A stretch of 64,000 bases of DNA, taken from NCBI RefSeq assembly GCF_000312385.1, contig NZ_HE997626.1, forward strand, positions 1,728,791 to 1,792,790. Direction: 5' to 3'. The DNA comes from Tsukamurella sp. 1534 (GTDB lineage Bacteria; Actinomycetota; Actinomycetes; Mycobacteriales; Mycobacteriaceae). The notes beneath the pieces are model-generated. The model did not search any database. It worked only from the letters and a program-made list of their open reading frames with translations, and had not been told where the DNA came from. Of this stretch, positions 1 through 11,774 are shown in pieces (positions within the stretch are counted from its first letter, which is position 1; every line of letters starts with the position of its first letter). The position numbers were made by a program, and so were the translations under genes.

Positions 1-666
1 GAACCGGCGAGCGGTCACCCCGGCGACGCGGCCGTCGGCGTCGGTGACCAGGGCGGCCGTGCGCACGTCGTACTCGGCACGCACTCCGAGCGATTCGGCC
101 GTCTCCGCCAGGGGCTTCATCAGCATGTAGCCGGCGCCCCGCACGCCCGTCCGCTTGTCCGCCATCTGCGGGACGTGTCCGCGCGGGGCGGGGGTCGCGA
201 CCGCGTTGAACGGCGCCGCGTTCTCCCCGCCGGAGTAGCCGAGGCCCTCGTCGTGCGGGACCTCCCATCCGGGCTCGCCCCAGAACTCCTCCTTGAACAC
301 CACGCCGCAGCCCACGAGCCAGTCGTAGTGCTCGACGCTGCCGTGCGCGTAGGCGTGGATCTTGGCCTCGTCCACCCCGGGGCCGAGCGCGGCCGTCATG
401 AAGGTCTCCATGTTCTCGGCGGTGTCCTCGAATCCCAGCGCGCGCTGCAGGCCGGTGCCTCCGCCCAGGTAGATCCATCCGCCGGAGGCCGCGGCGGCAC
501 CGCCCCAGCCCCCGGCGCGCTCGAGGATCAGGACGTCGGCGCCGGCGCGCGCCGCCTCGATGGCGGCGCAGACGCCCGCGATCCCGTAGCCCACGACCAC
601 GACATCGGCCTCCAGGGTCCAGTCGGTCACGGATTCGGCGGCGACGGGGCGGCGGCTGGCGGGCAT
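1..666 (-). CDS. FAD-dependent 3-ketosteroid dehydrogenase-like protein (KstD superfamily), 3' part beyond window
   Basis: The first 222 residues are in the window; the gene runs off the left edge in frame. A dinucleotide-binding signature GYGIAGVCAAIEAA lies near residue 25 and is followed by LILERAGGWGGAAAASGGW, typical of the fumarate reductase/KstD flavoprotein superfamily. Members insert a double bond into ring A of 3-ketosteroids using FAD. The GYGxAG form of the signature may fit a delta-4(5-alpha) dehydrogenase better than classical delta-1 KstD; the catalytic half is missing, so this cannot be settled. ATG at 666 is preceded by GAGGAG. The gene is divergent from hsaA across 202 bp holding one clear and one possible KstR site. 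Confidence 0.75.
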   Translation of the reverse strand, partial: MPASRRPVAAESVTDWTLEADVVVVGYGIAGVCAAIEAARAGADVLILERAGGWGGAAAASGGWIYLGGGTGLQRALGFEDTAENMETFMTAALGPGVDEAKIHAYAHGSVEHYDWLVGCGVVFKEEFWGEPGWEVPHDEGLGYSGGENAAPFNAVATPAPRGHVPQMADKRTGVRGAGYMLMKPLAETAESLGVRAEYDVRTAALVTDADGRVAGVTARRF

Positions 667-686
667 GGGACTCCTCGGGCTGGTGT

Positions 687-700
687 CGTAACCGGTTATC
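687..700. promoter_or_regulatory. Possible KstR operator upstream of the KstD-like gene
   Basis: The sequence CGTAACCGGTTATC contains the KstR core AACnnGTT as the palindrome AACCGGTT, 21 bp upstream of the ATG at 666. The outer positions fit the TAGAACnnGTTCTA consensus poorly, so this is only a candidate. Confidence 0.4.
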
Positions 701-756
701 TCCCGGTTTCGGCCGGATCGGTCACGGTCCGGCCAAGGGAGATACCAGCAAGATAG

Positions 757-3838
<3,082 letters not shown>

Positions 3839-3839
<1 letters not shown>

Positions 3840-4414
3840 TGACCCGCCCCACGGACGCCCCCGCACCGATCGAGCCGCTCGACTACCGCACCGCGATGGG
3901 GCACTTCTGCACCGGCGTCACGGTGATCACCGCGGCCGACGGGGAGGGCCCCGTCGGGTTCGCCTGCCAGTCCTTCTCCGCGCTGTCCCTGGATCCGCCG
4001 CTCGTGCTGTTCTGCCCGATGAAGACCTCGGGCGCCTGGCGCACGATCGAGCGCACCGGGCATTTCGCGGTGAACGTGCTGGGCGAGGGGCAGCAGGACG
4101 TGAGCTCGGTGTTCGGTTCCCGGCATCCCGACAAGTTCGGTGCGGTCGAGTGGAAGCCCTCGCGCACCGGTTCGCCGCTGCTCGGCGGTGCGCTCAGCTG
4201 GATCGACTGCGCCGTGGAGGCCGTGCACGACGGCGGCGATCACCACATCGTGATCGGACGCGTGCTGGAGCTCAGTCCGCCCAACGCCGGTCGGCCCCTG
4301 CTGTTCTACCGCGGCCGCTACACGCAGACCGTGACGGAACGGGGCGAGGCCATTCCGCGTGCGCTGTCGCTCGATTCGTTCCTCACCTGGCCCGTCGGCG
4401 ACGACTGGATGTAG
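3839..4414 (+). CDS. hsaB: Flavin reductase component of 3-HSA hydroxylase
   Basis: HsaB is the NADH:FMN reductase partner of HsaA. The 191-residue protein is a flavin reductase-like split barrel with GTGVTVITA-type residues near 25-35 (FCTGVTVIT), AFQSFSALSLDPPLV-like residues after position 45 (CQSFSALSLDPPLVLFCP) and a C-terminal FYRGRY segment. It starts inside the hsaC stop codon (ATGA overlap) and closes the operon. Confidence 0.93.
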
Positions 4415-4457
4415 GCGACCTGATGTAGCGGAACCGGCTCGGGCCGCGCCGCGCTCT

Positions 4458-4477
4458 GGTACTCCGGGAGGAGTACC
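4458..4477. other. Short hairpin between hsaB and the AhpD-like gene
   Basis: A perfect 8-bp inverted repeat GGTACTCC-GGGA-GGAGTACC lies between the hsaB stop and the next GTG. No T-tract follows. It may attenuate hsaB transcription or be an operator; the sequence alone does not say. Confidence 0.45.
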
Positions 4478-4504
4478 GGGGACGACGATCGAAGGAGGGC
4501 GCCC

Positions 4505-5068
4505 GTGACCGAACGGATCACCGCGCTGGACCTACCAGCCGGCGAGCTCAGCGAGGAGACCGAGCGCTATCTCGCGGTGTGCCGCGAGAAGCTCGGCATG
4601 GTGCCGAACGTGTTGTCCTCCCTCACCTTCGACGAGGCGAAACTGAAGGCGTTCACCGCCACCTACAACGATCTGATGCTGGGGGACTCGGGCCTCACCA
4701 CGCTCGAGCGCGAAATGATCGCGGTGGTCGTCTCCTCGATCAACAAGTGCTTCTACTGCCTCACCGCGCACGGCGCCGCGGTGCGCGAGCTCTCCGGCGA
4801 CCCGGCCCTCGGTGAGACGCTCGTGATGAACTTCCGCGCGGCGGAGCTCCCGGCGCGGCAGCGGGCGATGCTGGAGTTCGCGGAGAAGCTGACCGAGGCC
4901 CCGTCGAAGATGGACGAGCCCGATCGGCAGCGCCTGCGGGACAGCGGGTTCAGTGACCGCGACATCTACGACATCGCCAACACCGCTGCCTTCTTCAACA
5001 TGACCAACCGGCTGGCGTCGGCGATCGACATGCGGCCGAACCCGGAGTACCACGCCGCCGCACGATGA
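4505..5068 (+). CDS. AhpD-like / peroxidase-related carboxymuconolactone decarboxylase family protein
   Basis: The 187-residue protein carries the CxxC redox motif of the AhpD-like family in KCFYCLTAHG, preceded by LTTLEREMIAVVVS, and the helical CMD core. Related proteins act as thiol-dependent peroxidase partners, but the substrate is unknown. GTG 4505 is preceded by GAAGGAGG at a good distance. It lies 90 bp after hsaB, beyond a small hairpin, so it may share the hsa transcript or have its own promoter. A role in handling peroxide from uncoupled HsaAB turnover is inference only. Confidence 0.8.
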   Translation: MTERITALDLPAGELSEETERYLAVCREKLGMVPNVLSSLTFDEAKLKAFTATYNDLMLGDSGLTTLEREMIAVVVSSINKCFYCLTAHGAAVRELSGDPALGETLVMNFRAAELPARQRAMLEFAEKLTEAPSKMDEPDRQRLRDSGFSDRDIYDIANTAAFFNMTNRLASAIDMRPNPEYHAAAR

Positions 5069-5079
5069 CGGCGGCGTGA

Positions 5080-6006
5080 TCAGCCCGGCAGGGTCGCCGT
5101 GAAGTAGCCGATCGCAGCGTTGAGGTGCGCCGTGCCCTCCGGCACCACGGTCTCCACGCCGTACGCGCGGCCGAGATCGATCGGGCTGCCGCTCCGCGTG
5201 ATCGACCAGTCCTCCCGTGCGAGGTACTCCGCGGGATCCTCGCGTCCCTGGTCCTCCGCGAACAGTGCGGTGACGTCGAATTCGCCGAGCGGGTCGTCGG
5301 GCGAGGAGGAGTACCGGTCCGCCAGCGCGCGGAAGCCTTCGAGATCGAGGGGGCCGGTCTGCCCCTCGACGGCGACGCGGCTGCCGGGTGCGGCCAGCTC
5401 CACGATCCGCTCGAACAGCAGGACCTGCGCCTGCGCGGGAAGGTACGGCAGGAGGCCCTCGACGAGCCAGGCCGAGGGGGCGGCACCGTCGAATCCGGCG
5501 GACCGCAGGGCGGCCGGCCAGTCCTCGCGGAGGTCGACGGGCACGGCGTGCAGGCCGGCGGCCGGCCGGATGCCCCGTGCAGACAGGGTCTCGCGCTTGA
5601 AGGCGAGCACCGCCGGCTGGTCCAGCTCGTACACGTCGACGTCGCCGGGAAGATCGAGACGATAGGCCCGCGAGTCGAGGCCCGACGCGAGGATCACCAC
5701 CTGCCGCACGCCCGCCGCGACGGCGTCCCGCACATGGTCGTCGAAGAACCGCGTGCGCACCCCGAGGTGCCGGCTGGCGCTCATGGCGCTCATCGGCGTC
5801 GAGCCGTCGGCCGGGGTGTCGAGCATCGCGATCGCCCGCGGCTCGCCCGCCGCCTCGACCAGAACGCGGGCGTACGGATCGCGCGCGAGCGCATCGGCGC
5901 GGTCGTTCTCCAGCGCCCGTGCCGCGGCCACCAGCAGTGCGGTGAACCCCACGCTGGTGGCGATGTCCCAGGTGTCGCCGTCCGTCCGTGCGCTGCCCGT
6001 CGTCAT
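5080..6006 (-). CDS. SAM-dependent methyltransferase, TIGR00027/LCMT-like family
   Basis: The 308-residue protein has the actinobacterial pattern of this family: N-terminal GFTALLVAAARALE, RDPYARVLVE, RTRFFDDHV, the SAM-binding VVILASGLDSRAYRL, then VYELDQPAVLAFK and WLVEGLLPYLP. Mycobacteria encode many paralogs with unknown substrates. ATG 6006 is preceded by GAGGAGG. A KstR-type site at 6063-6076 lies 57 bp upstream, suggesting steroid control, but the substrate cannot be named. Confidence 0.85.
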   Translation of the reverse strand: MTTGSARTDGDTWDIATSVGFTALLVAAARALENDRADALARDPYARVLVEAAGEPRAIAMLDTPADGSTPMSAMSASRHLGVRTRFFDDHVRDAVAAGVRQVVILASGLDSRAYRLDLPGDVDVYELDQPAVLAFKRETLSARGIRPAAGLHAVPVDLREDWPAALRSAGFDGAAPSAWLVEGLLPYLPAQAQVLLFERIVELAAPGSRVAVEGQTGPLDLEGFRALADRYSSSPDDPLGEFDVTALFAEDQGREDPAEYLAREDWSITRSGSPIDLGRAYGVETVVPEGTAHLNAAIGYFTATLPG

Positions 6007-6062
6007 GGAACCTCCTCGATAGTTGTTCGCTTACCAAACTACTGGCTCGCGACTGCAACGGC

Positions 6063-6076
6063 AAGAACGTGTTCCA
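6063..6076. promoter_or_regulatory. KstR-type operator upstream of the methyltransferase
   Basis: AAGAACGTGTTCCA keeps the AACnnGTT core and most of the outer consensus. It lies between the methyltransferase start and the end of fadE33, so the only promoter it can plausibly control is that of the methyltransferase. Confidence 0.65.
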
Positions 6077-6084
6077 GGGGCGCG

Positions 6085-7152
6085 CTAGGAGTGGGTGAGC
6101 TCCCTGCGGGCGAGGTGGGAGGCGGGGTCGCCGAACAGCTGGGACGACGAGTGCGCGCGCTTGAAGTACAGGTGCGCGTCGTGCTCCCAGGTGATCCCGA
6201 TGCCGCCGTGCAACTGGATCATCTCGCCCGCGACCGCGCTGAACGCCTCGGAGCAGTACGTCGCGGCCGTCGCCACGGCGACCGCCGCGTCCGGTGCCCC
6301 GCGGTCCAGCGCGTCACCGGCCGCGTACGCGGCGGAGCGCGAGGCCTCCACGAGTACGAACAGATCGGCCATCCGGTGCTTGAGCGCCTGGAAGGATCCC
6401 ACCGGCCGGCCGAACTGCACCCGCGTCCCCGTGTACTCCACCGTGCGTCGCAGCGCCTCCGCGGCTGCCCCCGCCTGCTCGGCGGCGAGCACCGCCCGGG
6501 CCGTTCCGGTCGCACGATCGAGCGCGGCCGCGGCATCCTCGCGCATCAGGATCCCGGGCGTGCCGTCGAGCACGATCTCCGCGAACCGCCGGGTCGGGTC
6601 CATGGACGGCGTGTGTCGACGGTGCGCCGTGGAGCCGTCGACCAGGTACAGGTCGGTCCGGCCGCCGTCGCGGACCGGCACCAGGAGGAGGTCCACCAGG
6701 TCCCCGTCCAGGACGAGGCCGACGGTGCCCGTGAGTCCTCCGTCCGTCACGGCGACGCCGCCGTTCGCGAGGTCGGAGTCGGCGAGGGCGGGGTCGGCGA
6801 GGGCGGCGGTCCGTTCCCCGGCGGCCAACGCGCCGAGGGACTCGGCCGCGTTCTGCCCGGCGGCCTCGAGGGCGGTGGTGGCGAGCACGGAGGAGCCGAG
6901 GAACGGGGACGGGATCAGGTGCCGGCCCAGCTCTCCCGCGACCGTCTGCAGTGCGCGCACGCCCGCGCCGACACCGTCGAACTCCTCCGGGACGGCGAGC
7001 GCCGCGACGCCCACCTGCTCGCAGAGCACGGACCACAGGGCGTCGTCGCGGCCCGTGGGCGCGTCGATCGCCGCGCGCAGGGCGGCGGGCGACCAACGCC
7101 GGTCCACCACGCTGCGGACCGCGGCGGCGAGGTCGTCGAGTTCGGAGCTCAT
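6085..7152 (-). CDS. fadE33: Acyl-CoA dehydrogenase subunit, HIP pathway
   Basis: The 355-residue acyl-CoA dehydrogenase family protein is last in the fadD3-crotonase-fadE31-fadE32-fadE33 run, the position of Rv3564. It has a C-terminal FAD/helical domain (VQFGRPVGSFQALKH, then LHGGIGITWEHDAHLYFKRA) and an N-terminal helical domain. In mycobacteria FadE31 pairs with FadE32 or FadE33 as heteromeric ACADs acting on ring C/D CoA thioesters. ATG 7152 overlaps the fadE32 stop (ATGA). The symbol rests on synteny; the split between 32 and 33 is less certain than the family. Confidence 0.85.
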   Translation of the reverse strand: MSSELDDLAAAVRSVVDRRWSPAALRAAIDAPTGRDDALWSVLCEQVGVAALAVPEEFDGVGAGVRALQTVAGELGRHLIPSPFLGSSVLATTALEAAGQNAAESLGALAAGERTAALADPALADSDLANGGVAVTDGGLTGTVGLVLDGDLVDLLLVPVRDGGRTDLYLVDGSTAHRRHTPSMDPTRRFAEIVLDGTPGILMREDAAAALDRATGTARAVLAAEQAGAAAEALRRTVEYTGTRVQFGRPVGSFQALKHRMADLFVLVEASRSAAYAAGDALDRGAPDAAVAVATAATYCSEAFSAVAGEMIQLHGGIGITWEHDAHLYFKRAHSSSQLFGDPASHLARRELTHS

Positions 7153-8144
7153 CGCGCCGCCCCCCGGACCGCGTCCAGCACAGCCGCGCGGTGCTGCGCC
7201 TGTGTGCCCCAGGCGGATTGCAGCGCACGCACCTTGGTCAGCCACACCCCCAGGTCGTACTCCGCGGTGTAGCCGATGGCCCCGTGCACCTGGAGCGCTG
7301 TGCGGGCCGCCAGGTACGCGGCGTCCGCGGTGGCGACGCGGGCGGCCGCGACGTCGCGCACCGGATCCAGGTGCACCGGGCCGCCTTCCGCGAGGAGGGA
7401 GACCGCCGCGCCCTGCACCAGCGGTGCCGCGAGCTCGAGCCGTGTGGCCACATCGGCCAGTAGGTGCTTGATCGATTGGTACTCGCCGATCGCGTGCCCG
7501 TACTGCGCCCGTGCCTTCGCGTACGAGACCGACTCGTCCAGCAGTCGCCGGCCGGCGCCGAGCACCTGCGCCGACACGGCGAACGCGCCGAGCAACTCGG
7601 CCCGGGCGTGATCGCCCGCCTGCCCCCCCGCGGGTTCCGGGGCGTCGAACAGGCGCCGGGTGGGGTCGACCGAGCGGCGCGGCGGCCCGGTGGGGGCCGG
7701 CGCCTCGGCAACGGCGCCGTCCGGCGCCGCGACGAATCGGAGGTCGGCGGCGTCGGCGTCCAGGAGGAACGGCGTGCGCGGGGCGATGGCGACGGTGCCG
7801 ATCGCACCCTCCGCGAGGGCGGGCAGGTGCGCGTCGGCGAGGCCGCCGGTGAGCAGGACGGGCAGCACTGCGATCGATTCCACCACCGGGCCCGGTACCG
7901 CGTGATAGCCCAGGGCCTCGAACGCGACCGCGAGATCCACGGGGCCGCCGCCCACTCCGCCGTGCTCCTCATCGACGGCCAGCCCGGTGACGCCGAGTTC
8001 GGCCAGGGCGGACCAGACCTTGCGGCCGGGGCCGGCGTCGCCCGCGGCCCACGCGCGGGCCGCGGCCACGGTGCCGGCACCCGCCAACAGGTCGCCGAGG
8101 GATTCGGCGAACGCGCGGTTCTCCTCCGACGGTGCGAATCTCAT
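7149..8144 (-). CDS. fadE32: Acyl-CoA dehydrogenase subunit, HIP pathway
   Basis: The 331-residue protein is an acyl-CoA dehydrogenase of the short heteromeric type, with AQYGHAIGEYQSIKHLLAD and a C-terminal LQVHGAIGYTAEYDLGVWLTK. The FAD-binding middle region is shortened, as is usual for one partner of these alpha2beta2 enzymes. ATG 8144 overlaps the fadE31 stop and its own stop overlaps fadE33, so the three subunits are translationally coupled. Synteny with Rv3563 supports the name. Confidence 0.85.
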   Translation of the reverse strand: MRFAPSEENRAFAESLGDLLAGAGTVAAARAWAAGDAGPGRKVWSALAELGVTGLAVDEEHGGVGGGPVDLAVAFEALGYHAVPGPVVESIAVLPVLLTGGLADAHLPALAEGAIGTVAIAPRTPFLLDADAADLRFVAAPDGAVAEAPAPTGPPRRSVDPTRRLFDAPEPAGGQAGDHARAELLGAFAVSAQVLGAGRRLLDESVSYAKARAQYGHAIGEYQSIKHLLADVATRLELAAPLVQGAAVSLLAEGGPVHLDPVRDVAAARVATADAAYLAARTALQVHGAIGYTAEYDLGVWLTKVRALQSAWGTQAQHRAAVLDAVRGAAR

Positions 8145-9301
8145 CGTGCTCCCCTCGGAAGGCCGAGGAGCCGCTCGGCGATCGTGTTGCGCTGGATCTG
8201 GTCGGTTCCGCCGTAGATCGGTCCGGCGAGCGAGAACAGGTAGCCCGCGGGCCACCGGCCCCCGTCGGGCGCGGTGCCGCCGGTGAGCTCGCCGCGCGCG
8301 CCCAGCAGATCGAGCGCCGTCTCGTGCAATCCGACGTCGAGGTGGCTCCAGAACAGTTTGTTCACACTGGATTCGGGCCCCAGCTCCCCGCCCTCCTGGA
8401 GGCGGGTGACCGTGCCGAACGTGTACAGCTGATAGGCGCGCGCGCCGATCCACGCGTCGGCCACGCGGGCCGCCTCCGCGCTCTCGGTGCTGCCGTCCTC
8501 GCGGTCCCACAGGTCCACGAGGGCGTCGGCCGCGGAGAGGAACCGGCCCGGGCTGCGCAACGACAGTCCGCGCTCGTTGTTGGCCGTGGTCATGGCGACC
8601 TTCCAGCCCTGGCCCGGCTCGCCGATCACGTCCTCGTCCGGGACGAACACCTCATCGAGGAAGATCTCCGCGAAGCCGGGCTCGCCGTCGAGCTGGGGGA
8701 TGGGGCGCACGGTGACGCCCGGCGCCCGCAGGTCGAACATCAGGTAGGTGAGTCCGCGGTGCCGCTCCGAACCGGGTTCGCTGCGGAAGAGCCCGAAAGC
8801 ACCGTCCGCGAACGCCGCCCGCGAGCTCCAGGTCTTCTGCCCGGACAGCGTCCAGCCGCCGTCGACGCGGGTCGCCGTGGACCGCAGGGAGGCGATGTCG
8901 CTGCCGGCCTCCGGTTCGGACCACGCCTGCGCCCACACGCGCTCCGAGCGCGCCATGGCGGGCAGGATGCGCGCCCGCTGCTCGTCGGTGCCGTGGCTGA
9001 ACAGGGTGGGCGCCAGCATGAACAGCCCGTTCTGATTCACCCGCAGGGGCGCTCCGGCGGCGTAGTACTCCTCTTCGAAGACCACCCACTGCAGGAGCGT
9101 CGCCTCGCGGCCGCCGTACTCCTTCGGCCAGGACACCGCCGCCAGGCCCGCGTCGGCGAGCCGCGCCTCCCAGGCGCGGTGCGCCGCGAAACCCTCGGCG
9201 GTGTCGAAGGACGGGAGCGGTTCGGCGGGAACGTTGTCCGCCAGCCACGCCCGCACCTCGTCGCGGAAGGCGATCGTGGCTTCGTCGAATTCGAGGTCCA
9301 C
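8141..9301 (-). CDS. fadE31: Acyl-CoA dehydrogenase, FAD-binding subunit, HIP pathway
   Basis: The full-length 386-residue ACAD has the flavin-binding signature WAQAWSEPEAGSDIASL, the beta-domain WTLSGQKTWSSRA and the C-terminal IYGGTDQIQRNTIAERLLGLP. It probably supplies the FAD site for FadE32 and FadE33. GTG 9301 directly abuts the stop of the upstream crotonase gene at 9302. This corresponds to Rv3562; the exact substrate among late HIP-CoA intermediates is not established by sequence. Confidence 0.88.
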   Translation of the reverse strand: MDLEFDEATIAFRDEVRAWLADNVPAEPLPSFDTAEGFAAHRAWEARLADAGLAAVSWPKEYGGREATLLQWVVFEEEYYAAGAPLRVNQNGLFMLAPTLFSHGTDEQRARILPAMARSERVWAQAWSEPEAGSDIASLRSTATRVDGGWTLSGQKTWSSRAAFADGAFGLFRSEPGSERHRGLTYLMFDLRAPGVTVRPIPQLDGEPGFAEIFLDEVFVPDEDVIGEPGQGWKVAMTTANNERGLSLRSPGRFLSAADALVDLWDREDGSTESAEAARVADAWIGARAYQLYTFGTVTRLQEGGELGPESSVNKLFWSHLDVGLHETALDLLGARGELTGGTAPDGGRWPAGYLFSLAGPIYGGTDQIQRNTIAERLLGLPRGAR

Positions 9302-10219
9302 CTACTCGCCCCCGCCCTTCGGTGCTCCGCCGTCGCCCGCGCGGCGGGCCCCGGACGCCATCGACTTGGCGTCCTGGCCGCCCAGGGAGTCTCCCCCGGA
9401 GACCTCGGCGTTGTGCGCGTGCGCGAAGTGATGCAGGCCGAACACGGAGTCCATCCCCGCGCGCATCCCCATCAGGTCCTCGCACTGGTTCACGGCCTTC
9501 TTGGTCAGCGCCAGGCCGAACGTCGGCATCTCGGCGATCCGCTCGGCCAGTGCGAGGGACTCCTCCTCCAGCTCCGAGCGAGGCACGACGCGGCTGACCA
9601 TTCCCCACTCCTTGGCCTGCTGCGCGGTGAAGCGGTCACCCGTGAACAGGAACTCCTTGGCGGCGCGCGGACCCATGACCCACGGATGCGCGAAGTACTC
9701 GACGCCGGGAATGCCCATGCGCACCACCGGGTCCGAGAAGAACGCGTCGTCCGACGCCACGATCAGGTCGCACGACCAGGCGAGCATGAGGGCGCCGGCG
9801 ATGCAGGCGCCCTGGACCGATGCGATGACGGGCTTGGGGATCTCCCGCCAGCGGCGGCACATGCCCAGGTACACCTCGGACTCGCGCGCGAACCGCTGGT
9901 CGCCGCCCTGCTTGCCCACGTGATCCCACCACAGTACGGCGGTGTTCTCGAAGTGCTGATCCACGTCGCGTCCCGGGGTTCCGATGTCGTGCCCCGCGGA
10001 GAAGTGCTTGCCCGCGCCGGCGAGGACGATCACCTTGACCGCGGGATCCTCCACCGCGCGAACGAAGGCCGCATCGAGGGCGTACGTCATGGCGGAGTTC
10101 TGGGCGTTCCGGTACTCGGGGCGGTTCATCGTGACCACGGCGACCGGGCCACGGGTCTCGTACGTGACGGGTTCCTCCGCGTCCGGGCGGTCGGCGGTCG
10201 GCGTCGTGTTCTCGGTCAT
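9302..10219 (-). CDS. Enoyl-CoA hydratase/isomerase (crotonase) family protein between fadD3 and fadE31
   Basis: The 305-residue crotonase has VTMNRPEYRNAQN, the oxyanion segment AGAGKHFSAGHDIGTPG and GACIAGALMLAWSCDLIVAS. It has a 50-residue C-terminal extension rich in Gly, Ala and Lys. It starts within the fadD3 stop (ATGA) and runs directly into fadE31. As I recall, the M. tuberculosis operon has no crotonase at this position, while some Rhodococcus clusters do. It probably hydrates an enoyl-CoA in HIP breakdown; the step is inferred. Confidence 0.85.
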   Translation of the reverse strand: MTENTTPTADRPDAEEPVTYETRGPVAVVTMNRPEYRNAQNSAMTYALDAAFVRAVEDPAVKVIVLAGAGKHFSAGHDIGTPGRDVDQHFENTAVLWWDHVGKQGGDQRFARESEVYLGMCRRWREIPKPVIASVQGACIAGALMLAWSCDLIVASDDAFFSDPVVRMGIPGVEYFAHPWVMGPRAAKEFLFTGDRFTAQQAKEWGMVSRVVPRSELEEESLALAERIAEMPTFGLALTKKAVNQCEDLMGMRAGMDSVFGLHHFAHAHNAEVSGGDSLGGQDAKSMASGARRAGDGGAPKGGGE

Positions 10220-11742
10220 CGCTTCTCTCCTGATACGGGTTCGGGCTCGCCGCGCAGTACGCGCTTGAGCACCTTTCCGGTTGCGTTGCGGGGCAGTTCG
10301 TCGACGAACTCCACGCTGCGCGGGACTTTGAAATTGGCCAGTGACGTGCGGCAGTGCTCGATCACCTGCTCCTCGGTGAGCGCGCGGCCCGCCGCGGTCA
10401 CCACGAACGCCTTGCCCACCTCGCCGAGCCGCGGTTCCGGAACGCCGATCACCGCGCTCTCCGAGACCCCGTCGAGCCGCGCGATCACCTGTTCCACCTC
10501 GGCGGGATACACGTTGAAGCCGCCGTTGGTGAACATGTCCTTGATCCGGTCGGTGATCCGCAGGTTCCCGGCGTCGTCCATGCTTCCCGCGTCGCCGGTG
10601 CGGAACCATCCCTCGCCGGTGAAGGCGGCGGCCGTCGCCTCGGGATCCTCGAAGTACTCGGCGATCACGTTGGGGCCGCGCACCAGGATCTCCCCGTCGT
10701 CGGCGATCCGGACCTCCATGTCCGGTACCGCGCGCCCGGACGTGGTGGCGATGACCTCGGGCGCGTCGTCGGCGCGGCACATCGTGACGACGGGTGCCTC
10801 GGACAACCCGTAGGCCGTGAGCACCCGCTCGTACAGCTCCGCCCGCATCCGCTCGATGAGCACGACCGGGATGGTCGCCGCGCCCGTGGTCGCGGCGCGC
10901 AGGCTGGACAGGTCGTAGCGGTCGCGGTCCGGGTGGTCGAGCATCATCTGGTGGACGGTGGGAACGCCCGGGAGTACCGAGATGCGTTCGCGCTGCACGA
11001 GATCGAACGCCCTCACCACGTCGAAGGTCTGCGCCGGGTAGATCGCCGCGCCGAACTGCAGGGCGGCGAGCACGCCGGCCTTGTAGCCGAAGATGTGGAA
11101 GAACGGGCTCAGGATCAGGTAGCGGTCGGTGTCGGTGACGCCCACCAGTTCCGACCAGTTGGCCGCGTTCGCGAGCGTCTGCGCGTGCGTGCTCATCGCA
11201 CCCTTGCTCCGGCCCGAGGTGCCCGAGGTGAAGAAGACGTCCGACGGGGCGTCCGGGGTCACTTCGTCCGCGGCGCGGTCGAGCTCGTCGTCCGGCACGC
11301 CGGCGCCGCGCGCGGGGACGCCGTCCCAGTCCGGCGTGCGCAGGACGGCGGCGATGTCCGGCGGCAGGCCGCCGGCGGTCTCCCTGACGAGGTCCAGCCG
11401 GTCGACGCCGAGGAACTCGCCCGCCACCACGAAGGCCCGGGCGCGGGTCCGGACCAGGAGGTCGACGATCTCCGGGCCGGTGTAGCGGGTGTTCACCGGG
11501 ACCAGGACCGCCCCGATGTAGGCGGCGCCGAGCGCGGCCTCGATCCATTCGTGCCCGTTCGGCGCGCAGATCGCCACCCGGTCGCCGCCGCGCACGCCCT
11601 CGGCGAGGAGGGCCTTCGCGACGGAGCGGACCCGGTGGTGGAGGTCTGCGTAGGTGATGCGGAGGTCGCCGTCGACCACCGCCTCGTTCCCCGAGAACTG
11701 CTCCGCGGACGCACGGAGGGCCTGTGCGATGGTGCGCGACAT
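10216..11742 (-). CDS. fadD3: HIP-CoA ligase
   Basis: FadD3 activates HIP (rings C/D propanoate) with CoA and ATP, committing it to the KstR2 branch. The 508-residue ANL-family ligase has the P-loop FFTSGTSGRSKGAM near residue 170, the hinge/adenine region GEGWFRTGDAGSMD and ITDRIKDMFTNGGFNVYPAEVE, and the C-terminal Lys in NATGKVLKR. ATG 11742 is preceded by TAGGAGGA. It is divergent from fadE30 across a KstR2 palindrome, as with Rv3561. Confidence 0.93.
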   Translation of the reverse strand: MSRTIAQALRASAEQFSGNEAVVDGDLRITYADLHHRVRSVAKALLAEGVRGGDRVAICAPNGHEWIEAALGAAYIGAVLVPVNTRYTGPEIVDLLVRTRARAFVVAGEFLGVDRLDLVRETAGGLPPDIAAVLRTPDWDGVPARGAGVPDDELDRAADEVTPDAPSDVFFTSGTSGRSKGAMSTHAQTLANAANWSELVGVTDTDRYLILSPFFHIFGYKAGVLAALQFGAAIYPAQTFDVVRAFDLVQRERISVLPGVPTVHQMMLDHPDRDRYDLSSLRAATTGAATIPVVLIERMRAELYERVLTAYGLSEAPVVTMCRADDAPEVIATTSGRAVPDMEVRIADDGEILVRGPNVIAEYFEDPEATAAAFTGEGWFRTGDAGSMDDAGNLRITDRIKDMFTNGGFNVYPAEVEQVIARLDGVSESAVIGVPEPRLGEVGKAFVVTAAGRALTEEQVIEHCRTSLANFKVPRSVEFVDELPRNATGKVLKRVLRGEPEPVSGEKR

Positions 11743-11760
11743 GCGAAAATCCTCCTACCT

Positions 11761-11774
11761 AGCAAGTGCTTGGT
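11761..11774. promoter_or_regulatory. KstR2 operator between fadD3 and fadE30
   Basis: AGCAAGTGCTTGGT fits the KstR2 consensus AnCAAGnnCTTGnT (recalled from mycobacterial work) at every fixed position. It sits 18 bp upstream of fadD3 and shares its last base with the KstR-like site at 11774-11787. Confidence 0.85.

Noticed and set aside
8132-10813. An 893-codon plus-strand frame opposite fadE31, the crotonase and fadD3
   Set aside because: Shadow of well-supported minus-strand genes; composition and lack of motifs show it is not a gene.
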